Below, piece after piece: positions 35,842-44,059 of a stretch of 64,000 nt of DNA. Under the pieces are notes generated by a model. That model did not search any database and was not told the DNA's origin. It saw only the letters and a program-made list of their open reading frames with translations. The translations under genes were made by a program, and so were the position numbers. This stretch comes from an uncultured Hyphomicrobiales bacterium. GTDB taxonomy: Bacteria > Pseudomonadota > Alphaproteobacteria > Rhizobiales > Ancalomicrobiaceae. The stretch covers positions 62,001 to 126,000 of the forward strand of contig CAIYYN010000037.1 in the NCBI GenBank assembly GCA_903930435.1, in the 5' to 3' direction. The first letter of the stretch is position 1. Every line of letters begins with the position of its first letter.

Positions 35842-36508
35842 CACCAACCATCCTCTTCACCACCAGACATCATATCGAACCGGAATTCCTAAAAACGACA
35901 AAATTCAAATAAATATAGATCATTTTCTATAATTATCAGATTTATATTTATAATATTATTGAGAATTATTTACAAAATACTTCCCCTTTAAGAACTTGAT
36001 CGAACACCTCTCCAGCGCATATTTTGACTATGCGCAGTACGTTTGGTTTTCCGTGCAAACCCGAAAATCGAGCGTTACACGAATAAACAATTGTAAAAAT
36101 CGAACAACAAAAGACAGAGCAGAGATGTTCTTCGATTCCATTAGCCTCAGAAGCTAACCTTTGAGAGTTAAAAAACAATTGAATTTATCTATACAATCAA
36201 TTTTATAAATAAAATATTTAATAACTTCATGATTTCTGAGAATTACGATGATTAGTATTATAGAGATTGATAAATTTATATTATAATACAAATTATACAT
36301 ATGAAATGACAATTAATCAAAAAGGACAAGCACGAATATTTCTGCTTTTTTTGTGCTTAATTCTTAAGCAATAATCACAAATAGTTCATTTGAGAGTTTT
36401 CGCCTGTGTTTCGATGACATACTGTTACTTTCAGTGATTATATTGAGCTTTGACTGTCTTAAGCCGATGTGATTTGGACATGCGAACTTATTCCGTGGGA
36501 AGGTCGAA
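35842..36508. other. AT-rich intergenic region
   Basis: 667 bases, strikingly AT-rich compared with the rest of the window, especially 35880-36350. Contains many short A/T tracts and a T7 run near 36343. Short frames exist (a 70-codon minus-strand frame at 35966-36178) but none has a ribosome binding site or a family resemblance. Divergent promoters for the chemoreceptor and the ABC binding-protein gene should lie here. It could also hide a small RNA. Confidence 0.55.
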
Positions 36509-37483
36509 ATGCGTCGAACAGTGCTTGCGTGTTTTTTGGTTATCATCGGCGTCATGCATGCGGCTGCCGCAAATCAACGTCTCGTGCTTTACACAAGCCA
36601 GCCCAATACGGATGCACAACAGACCGTTGACGCCTTTACAGCGCTACACCCCGACATTCATGTGGATTGGGTGCGTGATGGCACGCCACGCATCATCGCC
36701 AAGCTGAGAGCGGAGATTGAAGCCGGGCAACCGCAACCGGATGTTCTGCTCATCGCCGATATCGTCACAATGGAAGGTCTAAAATCAGAAGGCAAATTGC
36801 AGCCCTATCCTGAGGCGGATATCAGCGCCTTTGATACGACAGTCATGGACCCGGACCACTCCTATTTCTCGACAAAGCTCATCACAACGGGACTTGTCTA
36901 CAATACAAAGGCACCGCTCAAGCCTCGCACTTGGCAAAGCCTGCTCGACCCTGCCATGCAAGGCCAGATTATCATGCCCAGCCCGCTCGGATCAGGCGCA
37001 GCGATGATCCATGTCTTGTCGCTCGTCGCCAACTTGCCTGGCGGATGGGATTATATCGGCAAGCTTTCCTCGAACGGCTTGCTTGCCAATGGTGGCAATG
37101 GCGATGTCCTGAAAGCGGTCGCCGGTGGCGATAAGTTGTATGGGATGATCGTCGATTATATGGCTATCCGCGAAAAGCAGAAGGGCGCGCCCATCGAGTT
37201 TGTTTTCCCGGAAGAAGGCACGTCGGCGGTGACAGAGCCCGTCGCAATTCTCAAGTCGGCCAAAAACGCGGAAGCCGCCCGATTATTTGTCGATTTCCTG
37301 TTATCGCGAGAAGGCCAGCAGCTTGAAGTTCGTCAAGGTTATATTCCGGCCCGAAATGATGTGGCCTTGCCACCTGGCTACCCCGCTCGCAGTTCAATAA
37401 AGATACTCGGATTTGACACCAAGAAGGCACTTACAGAAGAAGCGTCGAACCGAGCCCGGTTCTCGGACTTGATGGACCGGTGA
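36509..37483 (+). CDS. ABC importer solute-binding protein, Fe3+/2-aminoethylphosphonate type
   Basis: 324 residues. A signal peptide (RRTVLACFLVIIGVMHAAAA) is followed by the periplasmic binding fold of the FbpA/AfuA/PhnS cluster: RLVLYTSQPNTDAQQTVDAF, VLLIADIVTMEGLKSEGKL, GLVYNTKAPLKPRTWQSLLD, MPSPLGSGAAMIHVLSLVAN and YMAIREKQKGAPIEFVFPEEG. The family brings in ferric iron, thiamine, putrescine or phosphonates; the YY motif of classic Fe3+ binders is not evident, so the ligand is undecided. GGAAGG precedes ATG 36509. The stop overlaps the permease GTG start by four bases. Confidence 0.9.
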   Translation: MRRTVLACFLVIIGVMHAAAANQRLVLYTSQPNTDAQQTVDAFTALHPDIHVDWVRDGTPRIIAKLRAEIEAGQPQPDVLLIADIVTMEGLKSEGKLQPYPEADISAFDTTVMDPDHSYFSTKLITTGLVYNTKAPLKPRTWQSLLDPAMQGQIIMPSPLGSGAAMIHVLSLVANLPGGWDYIGKLSSNGLLANGGNGDVLKAVAGGDKLYGMIVDYMAIREKQKGAPIEFVFPEEGTSAVTEPVAILKSAKNAEAARLFVDFLLSREGQQLEVRQGYIPARNDVALPPGYPARSSIKILGFDTKKALTEEASNRARFSDLMDR

Positions 37484-39183
37484 CGTCGACAATGCTGACT
37501 AGACATTGGAAGCTCGACGCAATCGGTCTTCTGACGGTCATGGTCTTCGCGCTCATTTTTTGTTTATCGGCCCTGCCGATGCTTCGACTGGCCTATACGG
37601 CGTTTTGGCCACATGGTGCATGGGACGGAGCCGGTTTTGCGGCCAGGTTCCTCAAACCACAAGTCTTGCGCGCTGCGACCCACACACTCGAAACATCGAT
37701 TTGGGGAGCCGTCGTCGCGTCACTGATTGGTCTCCCCTTCGCGTTCGTTGTCGGCCTGACAGATCTGCCGGCGCGCCGCATCTTGAGTTTCTGCCTGATC
37801 TTGCCGCTGATGATCGCCCCGCAGGTCACGGCAATCGCCTGGCTGCATCTGTTCGGCCCATCAAGCACGCTGATGGAACTTTTAGGCTTCCCACCAAAGA
37901 TCGGTTCCGGCAATCCCATGCTAGGCCGCGACGGAATCATCCTGCTTTTAGGGGTTCAACAGGCACCGATTGTCTTTATCACCGTCCGGGCAGGACTATC
38001 TCGACTGCCCGGTGACCTGATTGAGGCCGCGCGCGCCGCTGGTGCCAGCCAAAAGCGCGTCATCGTGTCAATCGTGTTGCCTTTGCTCAGGCCGCATCTC
38101 CTGGCCGCGGTCTTGCTGTCCTTCATGTCGGGCATTGGCAATTTCGGCATTCCCGCCCTTCTGGGATTGCCTGTCAACTATCTTACCTTGACAACCCTCA
38201 TTTACCAAAGGCTCACGTCCACCGGACCAGACGTTCTGCCGGAATTGGCTGCGCTCTCGATCGCCATCGGCCTTGCTGCGCTTTGCGGAATTGTGATCCA
38301 GTCGCTCGCGATGTCCTCACGCCAGACCTATCAGCTGACTTCATCAAAGAGCACCCGATTAGAGCTGGGATCAATGCGTATTCCGCTTGCAGTTATCGCC
38401 TGGACTATTGTTGTCGGGATGCTGATTTTGCCAACGGCAGCGCTGGTTGCAACATCGCTTATCCCCGCGTTCGGTGTGCCGCTTTCTATCCGGACGATCA
38501 CCCTGGACAATTATATCGAAGTGCTTTTCCGGCAGGCTTCGACCGAACGCGCCTTTTTCAATTCTGGTCTTTTATCAGCAGCAGCAGCGATTCTTTTGGC
38601 TGGTTTTGCCATTCCGGTCGGCTGGATCCTCTCGCGCTGCCGGTCGCAAATCCGGACAGTTCTTCAGACGATGATTGTTCTGCCTTATGCCATGCCCGGC
38701 ATCGTTCTCTCTATCGCCTGTATTCTTCTGTTCCTGCGTCCCCTACCCTTTGCTGGCAGTCTCTATGGAACGCCCTGGATTATCCTCATTGCCTATCTCA
38801 TGCGCTTTCTGACGCTCGCGACGAACCCCGTCACTACCCAGATCGCGCAGATACCAAGCGCACTCTCCGAAGCTGCTGCCGCTGCGGGAGCAGGTCCATT
38901 GTGGCGCTTGATGACGATTATTGCACCGATCGTTGCACCGGCGGCACTTGCGGGTTGCCTGCTCGTGTTCATGATGGCGCTGAATGAATTGACAGTTTCA
39001 GCCCTGCTCTGGTCACACGGCACGGAGACGCTCGGGGTCATCCTGTTCAGTCTTGAAGAAGCAGGGCTAGGCACCCAGGCAGCAGCAATTGCCATTGTGT
39101 CACAAATGCTTGTGATCGGCATCTTGCTCTTGCTGGATCGAATTGGCCGATCCCTGCCAGCTGGCATTTTACCCTGGCGCTGA
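37480..39183 (+). CDS. fused double ABC permease, FbpB/PhnU-like
   Basis: 567 residues with two permease halves. EAA-type loops are at DLIEAARAAGASQKRVIVSI and SALSEAAAAAGAGPLWRLMT. A dozen hydrophobic segments begin with LLTVMVFALIFCLSALPMLR. This two-domain layout is standard for ferric-iron FbpB-type permeases. GTG 37480 overlaps the binding-protein stop (GTGA); an ATG lies four codons further in. The stop is only four bases from the end of the convergent ATPase gene, so the importer's parts are on both strands. Confidence 0.92.
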   Translation: MTSTMLTRHWKLDAIGLLTVMVFALIFCLSALPMLRLAYTAFWPHGAWDGAGFAARFLKPQVLRAATHTLETSIWGAVVASLIGLPFAFVVGLTDLPARRILSFCLILPLMIAPQVTAIAWLHLFGPSSTLMELLGFPPKIGSGNPMLGRDGIILLLGVQQAPIVFITVRAGLSRLPGDLIEAARAAGASQKRVIVSIVLPLLRPHLLAAVLLSFMSGIGNFGIPALLGLPVNYLTLTTLIYQRLTSTGPDVLPELAALSIAIGLAALCGIVIQSLAMSSRQTYQLTSSKSTRLELGSMRIPLAVIAWTIVVGMLILPTAALVATSLIPAFGVPLSIRTITLDNYIEVLFRQASTERAFFNSGLLSAAAAILLAGFAIPVGWILSRCRSQIRTVLQTMIVLPYAMPGIVLSIACILLFLRPLPFAGSLYGTPWIILIAYLMRFLTLATNPVTTQIAQIPSALSEAAAAAGAGPLWRLMTIIAPIVAPAALAGCLLVFMMALNELTVSALLWSHGTETLGVILFSLEEAGLGTQAAAIAIVSQMLVIGILLLLDRIGRSLPAGILPWR

Positions 39184-39187
39184 CACG

Positions 39188-40246
39188 TCAGACCTTGTCG
39201 GGAACGACCCAGGCATCAGCAACTGCGACGAAAACTGCAGCCCCAATCTCCGGTGGTTTGATGCAGTCCAGCGTCAAGATCCCCGCATTGTTGGCTGTTT
39301 CCACATCCACCTCATAGGTCGCACCACGATAAGTGACCCGGCGAACAGTGGCAGCGATGCCGGAACCCGAAAGCGAAAGCGCTTCCGGACGCAGGAGAAC
39401 CGTCACTGCGCCGTCCATCACTTCAGGCTTTGATGTTGACACCCGGGCTTGGAACCAGTGGCCCGCACAGGTGATTTCGGCGATGTCACCCGCCAAGAGC
39501 TGTGCGACTCCCTGTATCAATTTGCCGCGCCCGACAAAGGTGGCGACCTCGGGGGTCGCTGGCCGCACGTAGATTTCCTCAGGTTCCGCAAATTGCAAGA
39601 CTTGCCCGGATTTCATGACAGCGACCCGATCCGCCAGAGCGAGCGCTTCGGCTTGATCATGAGTCACATAAACGATGGTCGCCCGGGTGCGACGATGCAG
39701 ATCCGCAATGTTTTCGATCATTGACGCCCTCAGGTGAACATCAAGGTTCGCCAATGGTTCGTCAAACACGATCACGCCAGCATTGGCGACGATACACCGC
39801 GCCAAGGCGACCCGCTGGCGTTGCCCGCCGGACAGCGCCTCAGGAGAGCGACTGCCGTAACTGCTCAGATCGACGGTCGCCAGGGCCTCCTCCACGCGCC
39901 CAGCAATCTCATGCCGGGGCACGCCCCTCGCCCGCAAGGGATAGGCGACATTCTCGAAGACGCTCAGATGCGGCCACAGTGCATAGGATTGGAAAACAAC
40001 CCCCACATTGCGCCTTTCGGGCGGCACCGCACCACTGGCGTCGCAGATTACCGCATCGTCAAACAGGATCTGCCCCGTCGTCGGTCGCTCAAATCCGGCG
40101 ATAAGGCGTAACAGGGTCGTCTTTCCGCATCCCGAAGGGCCAAGCAAGGCGGTAAAAGACCCTTTGGCCAAATCGAGCGTGACATCTCGGAGCGCAACAG
40201 TCTCCCCGTAAAGCTTCGATACCCCTTCGATGCGGATGTGTGTCAT
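39188..40246 (-). CDS. ABC importer ATPase, FbpC/PotA-like
   Basis: 352 residues from ATG 40246. Walker A GPSGCGKTTLLRLIAG, Q-loop VFQSYALWPHLSVFENV, signature ALSGGQRQRVALARC, Walker B VIVFDEPLANLD, switch YVTHDQAEALALADR, and a C-terminal TOBE region (VLLRPEALSLSGSGIAATVR). Length and domains are normal for Fe3+/polyamine/phosphonate importers. It is convergent to its presumed permease (four bases between stops), so it must be transcribed from its own promoter in the 40247-40392 gap. Confidence 0.92.
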   Translation of the reverse strand: MTHIRIEGVSKLYGETVALRDVTLDLAKGSFTALLGPSGCGKTTLLRLIAGFERPTTGQILFDDAVICDASGAVPPERRNVGVVFQSYALWPHLSVFENVAYPLRARGVPRHEIAGRVEEALATVDLSSYGSRSPEALSGGQRQRVALARCIVANAGVIVFDEPLANLDVHLRASMIENIADLHRRTRATIVYVTHDQAEALALADRVAVMKSGQVLQFAEPEEIYVRPATPEVATFVGRGKLIQGVAQLLAGDIAEITCAGHWFQARVSTSKPEVMDGAVTVLLRPEALSLSGSGIAATVRRVTYRGATYEVDVETANNAGILTLDCIKPPEIGAAVFVAVADAWVVPDKV

Positions 40247-40392
40247 GACCTGTTCTTCCGGGCATGGGCGGCGGCGCTGCCATGAGAGTGCAGTATTCAA
40301 GCTATCGACCGTGATCAAGGTTGAAACGCCGCGATGATTGTGATTTGAGCCTCGTCCGGTGCGTAGGCCATTGCGATGAAGAGGAAAGATCG

Positions 40393-40584
40393 ATGTCCAC
40401 GGAACAGGAAGTCAAATTATTGGCGGAGAAGGTCGCCGCCGCTCAGGCGATTGTCGTCGCAAAGCGCAAGAGCGGTTCAGCGGAAGATCTGGAGGAGGCG
40501 AAATCGGACTGGAATGAGGCTGTCGAGGCCTATGACAAGGCCGTTGACGCCTGGGCCGAAGCCGGATTTCCGAAATCGGCCTGA
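40393..40584 (+). CDS. small acidic helical protein of unknown function
   Basis: 63 residues, not recognised. Almost entirely charged helix (EVKLLAEKVAAAQAIVVAK, SAEDLEEAKSDWNEAVEAYD), without cysteine, signal or membrane segment, ending GFPKSA. GAGGAAAG lies eight bases before ATG 40393. It is divergent from the ABC ATPase and convergent with the GlcG-like gene, whose stop is five bases away. Cytosolic location is predicted; function unknown. Confidence 0.68.
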   Translation: MSTEQEVKLLAEKVAAAQAIVVAKRKSGSAEDLEEAKSDWNEAVEAYDKAVDAWAEAGFPKSA

Positions 40585-40589
40585 CTCGC

Positions 40590-41039
40590 TCAGGCAGCGC
40601 TCGCGGGATCGCCACCAGTGCCAGTGAAGCCTGCGGCTGTGATACCCGCCAATGCGCAAAGCTCGTCATTATCACCGACGTCGCCGGAGATGCCGACCGC
40701 ACCAATCACGTCGCCGTCGTGATCAAGGATCAGGCAGCCACCCGGCGATGGCAACACACGGCCCTCGCTCGCGACCGCCAGCGTCGTAATGAAAGCTGGA
40801 TTGGTCGCTGCACGCTTTGCCATTTCACGCGTGCCAAAGCCGAGGCCGAGCGAGCCCCAGGCTTTCCCCGAGGCCACGTCGATCCGCATGATGCCAGCAC
40901 CATCCTCGCGCTTGCAGGCAATCATGTTGCCACCCGCATCGAGCACGGCAATCGCCAACGGCAACAGCGAGCGGCTGCGCCCTTCCTTCAAGGCCGCATC
41001 GATGATTGTGTCGGCTTGCTTGAGCGTCAGTTTAGACAT
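40590..41039 (-). CDS. GlcG/HbpS-family heme-binding-like protein
   Basis: 149 residues. LTLKQADTIIDAALKEGRSR, PLAIAVLDAGGNMIACKRED, KAWGSLGLGFGTREMAKRA and GCLILDHDGDVIGAVGISG are characteristic of the GlcG/HbpS fold (PF03928). Members bind heme or cobalamin, or occur in catabolic operons with unclear roles. No signal peptide is present, so it is cytosolic. TAGGGA precedes ATG 41039. No glycolate or propanediol genes are nearby, so its partner is unknown. Confidence 0.9.
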   Translation of the reverse strand: MSKLTLKQADTIIDAALKEGRSRSLLPLAIAVLDAGGNMIACKREDGAGIMRIDVASGKAWGSLGLGFGTREMAKRAATNPAFITTLAVASEGRVLPSPGGCLILDHDGDVIGAVGISGDVGDNDELCALAGITAAGFTGTGGDPASAA

Positions 41040-41228
41040 GGTGATCCCTATCTCGTCGGACGTTACTGGATGCGTGAATTGGCGGGCAAGACCATCCTAG
41101 AGCCGCGCCAGCCGAGCCTGATGCCTAGACCTAAATGCCCGTCAGGTCAAAACAAGCGACAGAGCGGTTGGGACAGCGTCGATCAGCCGAATTCGTTATG
41201 ATAATCTAACTCCGGATATGTTCCGGGA

Positions 41229-41879
41229 TCAGCAGCCGGGCGCGAACGCATGCTGGTGGAATGCGATCTGGTCAGGGCAATAGCGGTATTGCCGACCCAC
41301 AGGACAGGCATCGCGGGAAAAGCAGCCAGCCTCGAGGCATGCCGCATTATCGCTCGCCAGATGGCGGCGACAGCCAGCGACGTCAAAACCTTCCATCGTA
41401 TAGGCCCCCACCGGGCAGGCTGACAGGCATGGCTTGGCGACGCATGACAGACATGGGCTCTCAGGCTTTAGAGAGACGTCACGCAGGCCACAGTCAGGGA
41501 GGATAAGCGCCGCTCGATAACTGTGCCAGAAGCCATATTCCGGGTGAACGAGCAGACCAATGGGCGATTGAAATGCAATGCCTGCCTGCTTGGCCCAGGT
41601 CTGAAACGGGTGCCAGGGAGGACCCTCAAAGGGATAAAGCGCCGTTGCCCCAAGTGAATGCGCCAAAGCATCAACAACGCGACGTGTCCAGCGATCGAGG
41701 GGATCGGCTAGCCCATCGCGACGCTCCTGCGAGTCCGCGAACAGCTGCCAGTGACCGGCACCGGTCCAACCAATCAGCACCAGCCGCGAACGCACATCAT
41801 CCTGTTCGGGGCACAGTTCGACGGGCACCGGGAGCGTGCCGAGAACCGAAAAACCAGCTTCGTTGATCGCCTTTTCCAT
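41229..41879 (-). CDS. ferredoxin-like 4Fe-4S protein related to QueG
   Basis: 216 residues from ATG 41879. Iron-sulphur motif CLSCVAKPCLSACPVGAYTM is followed by a second Cys cluster (GCRRHLASDNAACLEAGCFS, RDACPVGRQYRYC). The N-terminal half (VELCPEQDDVRSRLVLIGWT) and IGLLVHPEYGFWHSYRAALI resemble the C-terminal part of epoxyqueuosine reductase, without its cobalamin domain. Homologues in rhizobia are annotated simply as ferredoxin. Redox partner unknown. Nothing links it to queuosine genes here. A phosphoesterase terminator lies directly upstream. Confidence 0.82.
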   Translation of the reverse strand: MEKAINEAGFSVLGTLPVPVELCPEQDDVRSRLVLIGWTGAGHWQLFADSQERRDGLADPLDRWTRRVVDALAHSLGATALYPFEGPPWHPFQTWAKQAGIAFQSPIGLLVHPEYGFWHSYRAALILPDCGLRDVSLKPESPCLSCVAKPCLSACPVGAYTMEGFDVAGCRRHLASDNAACLEAGCFSRDACPVGRQYRYCPDQIAFHQHAFAPGC

Positions 41880-41918
41880 CACCGCAAAACCGATGGCCTA
41901 AGTCATTGAACCAATTCC

Positions 41919-41954
41919 AAAAAAGTACGGCCAGGCACCTTGAGCACCTGGCCG
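41919..41954 (-). terminator. rho-independent terminator of the phosphoesterase gene
   Basis: On the minus strand a perfect CGGCCAGG / CCTGGCCG stem with an 11-base loop is followed a few bases later by TTTTTT. It lies about 40 bases after the stop at 41994. Confidence 0.85.
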
Positions 41955-41993
41955 CATCGTTACGACAGTTTGAGAAGCATCCGCCTCTCTCGA

Positions 41994-43454
41994 TTACTTC
42001 AGCCGTTCCGGATCGAGCGCTTCCGAGAGATCGGCCTGGGCTGCGTCGCGCGTGCCCAAAGGCGCAAGATCGAAGCGGGCCTCGATGAATTTCAGGATTG
42101 CAGTCGTATCGTATTGCGTATGATCGATATACCCACGGCGGGCGAACGGCGAGATAATGAGCGCTGGCACCCGGCTACCCGGACCAAACTCATCCGCCTT
42201 TGGCGCTTCGGTTGGCGGAGCAACGTGATCCCAGGCACCACCATGCTCGTCATAGGTGACAATGATAACGGTAGACGCCCACGCAGGGCTTGCCTTCACC
42301 TGCTCGATCAGATCATGCATGTGGCGTTCGCCAACAATCAGGTTGGCGTAGCCGGGATGTTCGTTGTTCTCACCAACCGGCTTGTAGAAGGCGACCGGTG
42401 GCAGCTTGTTGGCGTGAATATCGGCGATGAGATCGTCGAAATCACGCAAATGCGCCTTTCGTGCCTCCGTACCAGCGGCGTATTTGGCGAAAAAGGCGAA
42501 GGCCTGATGATGATACTGGAACAGCGGATCGGCTTTTGAAGCCGTGCCGGTCTTGGGATCTGTCTCTGCAACGGCATCGTTCCAGCCGCCAGAATACCAT
42601 TTCCAGTCAATGCCCTTGTCTGACAGGCGGTCACCGATCGTCGGCATGGTCTGCGGTGGCAGGATCAGCGGCGACCCCGTCGGCACCGGACGCGGATTGT
42701 CCGGGAAGAGCGTATTGACCGCATAGCCATCGGCGGTCACCTTGGTGTCGATTACTTCGCCCGATGGCTCATAGCGCGGCGGGTCTTTCAAATTCAGCGT
42801 CGGATTGCGGACCGCGTCAGGCGCATTCGGATAGACCGGCGTGCATGCACAAATCAGCCAGAAATGATTGAGGAAGGACCCGCCAAAGGCCGCATGGAAG
42901 AAATTGTCCATGAGCACATAGTCTTTTGCGTATCGCCACATCGGCGACTTCGACGTGTCGAAATACCCCATGACCAGCGAGCCGGAGTCGCCGCCCGAAA
43001 CGAAGCGGTCCATCTTGCCACCATCGATCTGGCCGCGTTCGGTAAAGAAGGCGTGGATCAAATCACCCGTTGTCTCCTGTGGCCCGACGTTGCCACTATC
43101 CTTGCCCCCATTGTTGATGAGGAACGGGCCATTCGGCAGATTTTCCTTGAAGCGGGCATCCTTCACCTTTGGCGAACGGTCGCTGTCGAGCACCGGCGGC
43201 AAAGTCACGTAGGGCTTGCCCGACCCGTCAACCTGGGGGAACTTTTGCGTGCCATCCGGATTTTTGGAATTGGCGATCCCGTTCGCTCCCGGGAATGTGC
43301 CGTATAGGTTATCGAACGAGCGATTTTCCATATAGATGACAAGGATATGCTCGATCTTTGCGAGCGACGGCCTGGTGTCCGCAAAGGACCCTTGCGCGAA
43401 AGCCACAAGCTGGAGTGCAGTCGTCAGCCCCAGGATAAATGCCCGCCGGATCAT
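41994..43454 (-). CDS. secreted acid phosphatase/phospholipase C-type phosphoesterase
   Basis: 486 residues with a signal peptide (IRRAFILGLTTALQLVAFAQ, cut near SFA). It belongs to the alkaline-phosphatase superfamily branch of AcpA and bacterial phospholipase C: IEHILVIYMENRSFDNLYGT holds the metal-bound nucleophile Ser, GGDSGSLVMGYFDTS follows, and VIIVTYDEHGGAWDHVAPPT with PALIISPFARRGYIDHTQYD supplies the remaining metal ligands. Expected to release phosphate from organic esters in the periplasm. GAGGAACG precedes ATG 43454. Monocistronic, with its own terminator. Confidence 0.92.
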   Translation of the reverse strand: MIRRAFILGLTTALQLVAFAQGSFADTRPSLAKIEHILVIYMENRSFDNLYGTFPGANGIANSKNPDGTQKFPQVDGSGKPYVTLPPVLDSDRSPKVKDARFKENLPNGPFLINNGGKDSGNVGPQETTGDLIHAFFTERGQIDGGKMDRFVSGGDSGSLVMGYFDTSKSPMWRYAKDYVLMDNFFHAAFGGSFLNHFWLICACTPVYPNAPDAVRNPTLNLKDPPRYEPSGEVIDTKVTADGYAVNTLFPDNPRPVPTGSPLILPPQTMPTIGDRLSDKGIDWKWYSGGWNDAVAETDPKTGTASKADPLFQYHHQAFAFFAKYAAGTEARKAHLRDFDDLIADIHANKLPPVAFYKPVGENNEHPGYANLIVGERHMHDLIEQVKASPAWASTVIIVTYDEHGGAWDHVAPPTEAPKADEFGPGSRVPALIISPFARRGYIDHTQYDTTAILKFIEARFDLAPLGTRDAAQADLSEALDPERLK

Positions 43455-43737
43455 TGTCGTTCCTCTTCATCCGTTTTTGAAAGCTGCCCATCGACCGGGA
43501 GATGATTCCACGTCCGCTATTCGAATTATGCGCCAGATAGCACTCTAGCCCATACAATCATCAAGGCAAGTTTCGTGTCTGAGCGGTGACCATCGCCAAA
43601 AATCTGAGCGACGTCCAATCCGCATACCTATATCGGCGCCGGTATTAGCCTAAACGTATATCGCTTTCGTGACCATCGACGTCGCCACAACGTCAGACTG
43701 ATCTAATACCTGACGCATATAACCCATTGATCATATT

Positions 43738-43812
43738 TGGTGAGCCGGGCGGGGATCGAACCCGCGACCACATGATTAAAAGTCACGTGCTCTACCGCTG
43801 AGCTACCGGCCC
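43738..43812 (-). tRNA. tRNA-Lys (anticodon TTT), CCA encoded
   Basis: Full cloverleaf on the minus strand: acceptor GGGCCGG with CCGGCTC (one G-U pair), D-stem GCTC/GAGC, anticodon arm CGTGA-CTTTTAA-TCATG giving anticodon TTT, variable loop TGGTC, T-arm GCGGG-TTCGATC-CCCGC, discriminator A and a genomically encoded CCA. 75 bases with CCA. It stands alone between a phosphoesterase and an NlpD-like gene. No integrase or att-like duplication is seen next to it. Confidence 0.97.
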
Positions 43813-44059
43813 CTTGACGAACTGGACACATCGACGAGCGCCGAGGGTGTGATCCATTTGTCAGTTTCTAGTGCGGTATGGACTACCTTCAAAGTGCGGC
43901 GGACCATAAGTGCCTCGACCGGAGAGGTCAAGCACCGATCGCAACACTTCATGCCAAATTGCGAAGAGATATCAAGGCATGCGCCGGAGCGCTCGAGAAC
44001 CTCTCCGCACAGGAAGGAAATAGAGGAGCTGCGTTCAGTCGCCACCCCTCATTGAGCAC

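Noticed and set aside
35966-36178. 70-codon minus-strand frame in the AT-rich gap
   Set aside because: Composition is that of the surrounding non-coding DNA and there is no ribosome binding site or recognisable pattern.
43803-44045. 80-codon minus-strand frame upstream of tRNA-Lys
   Set aside because: Runs into the tRNA gene and lacks a ribosome binding site.
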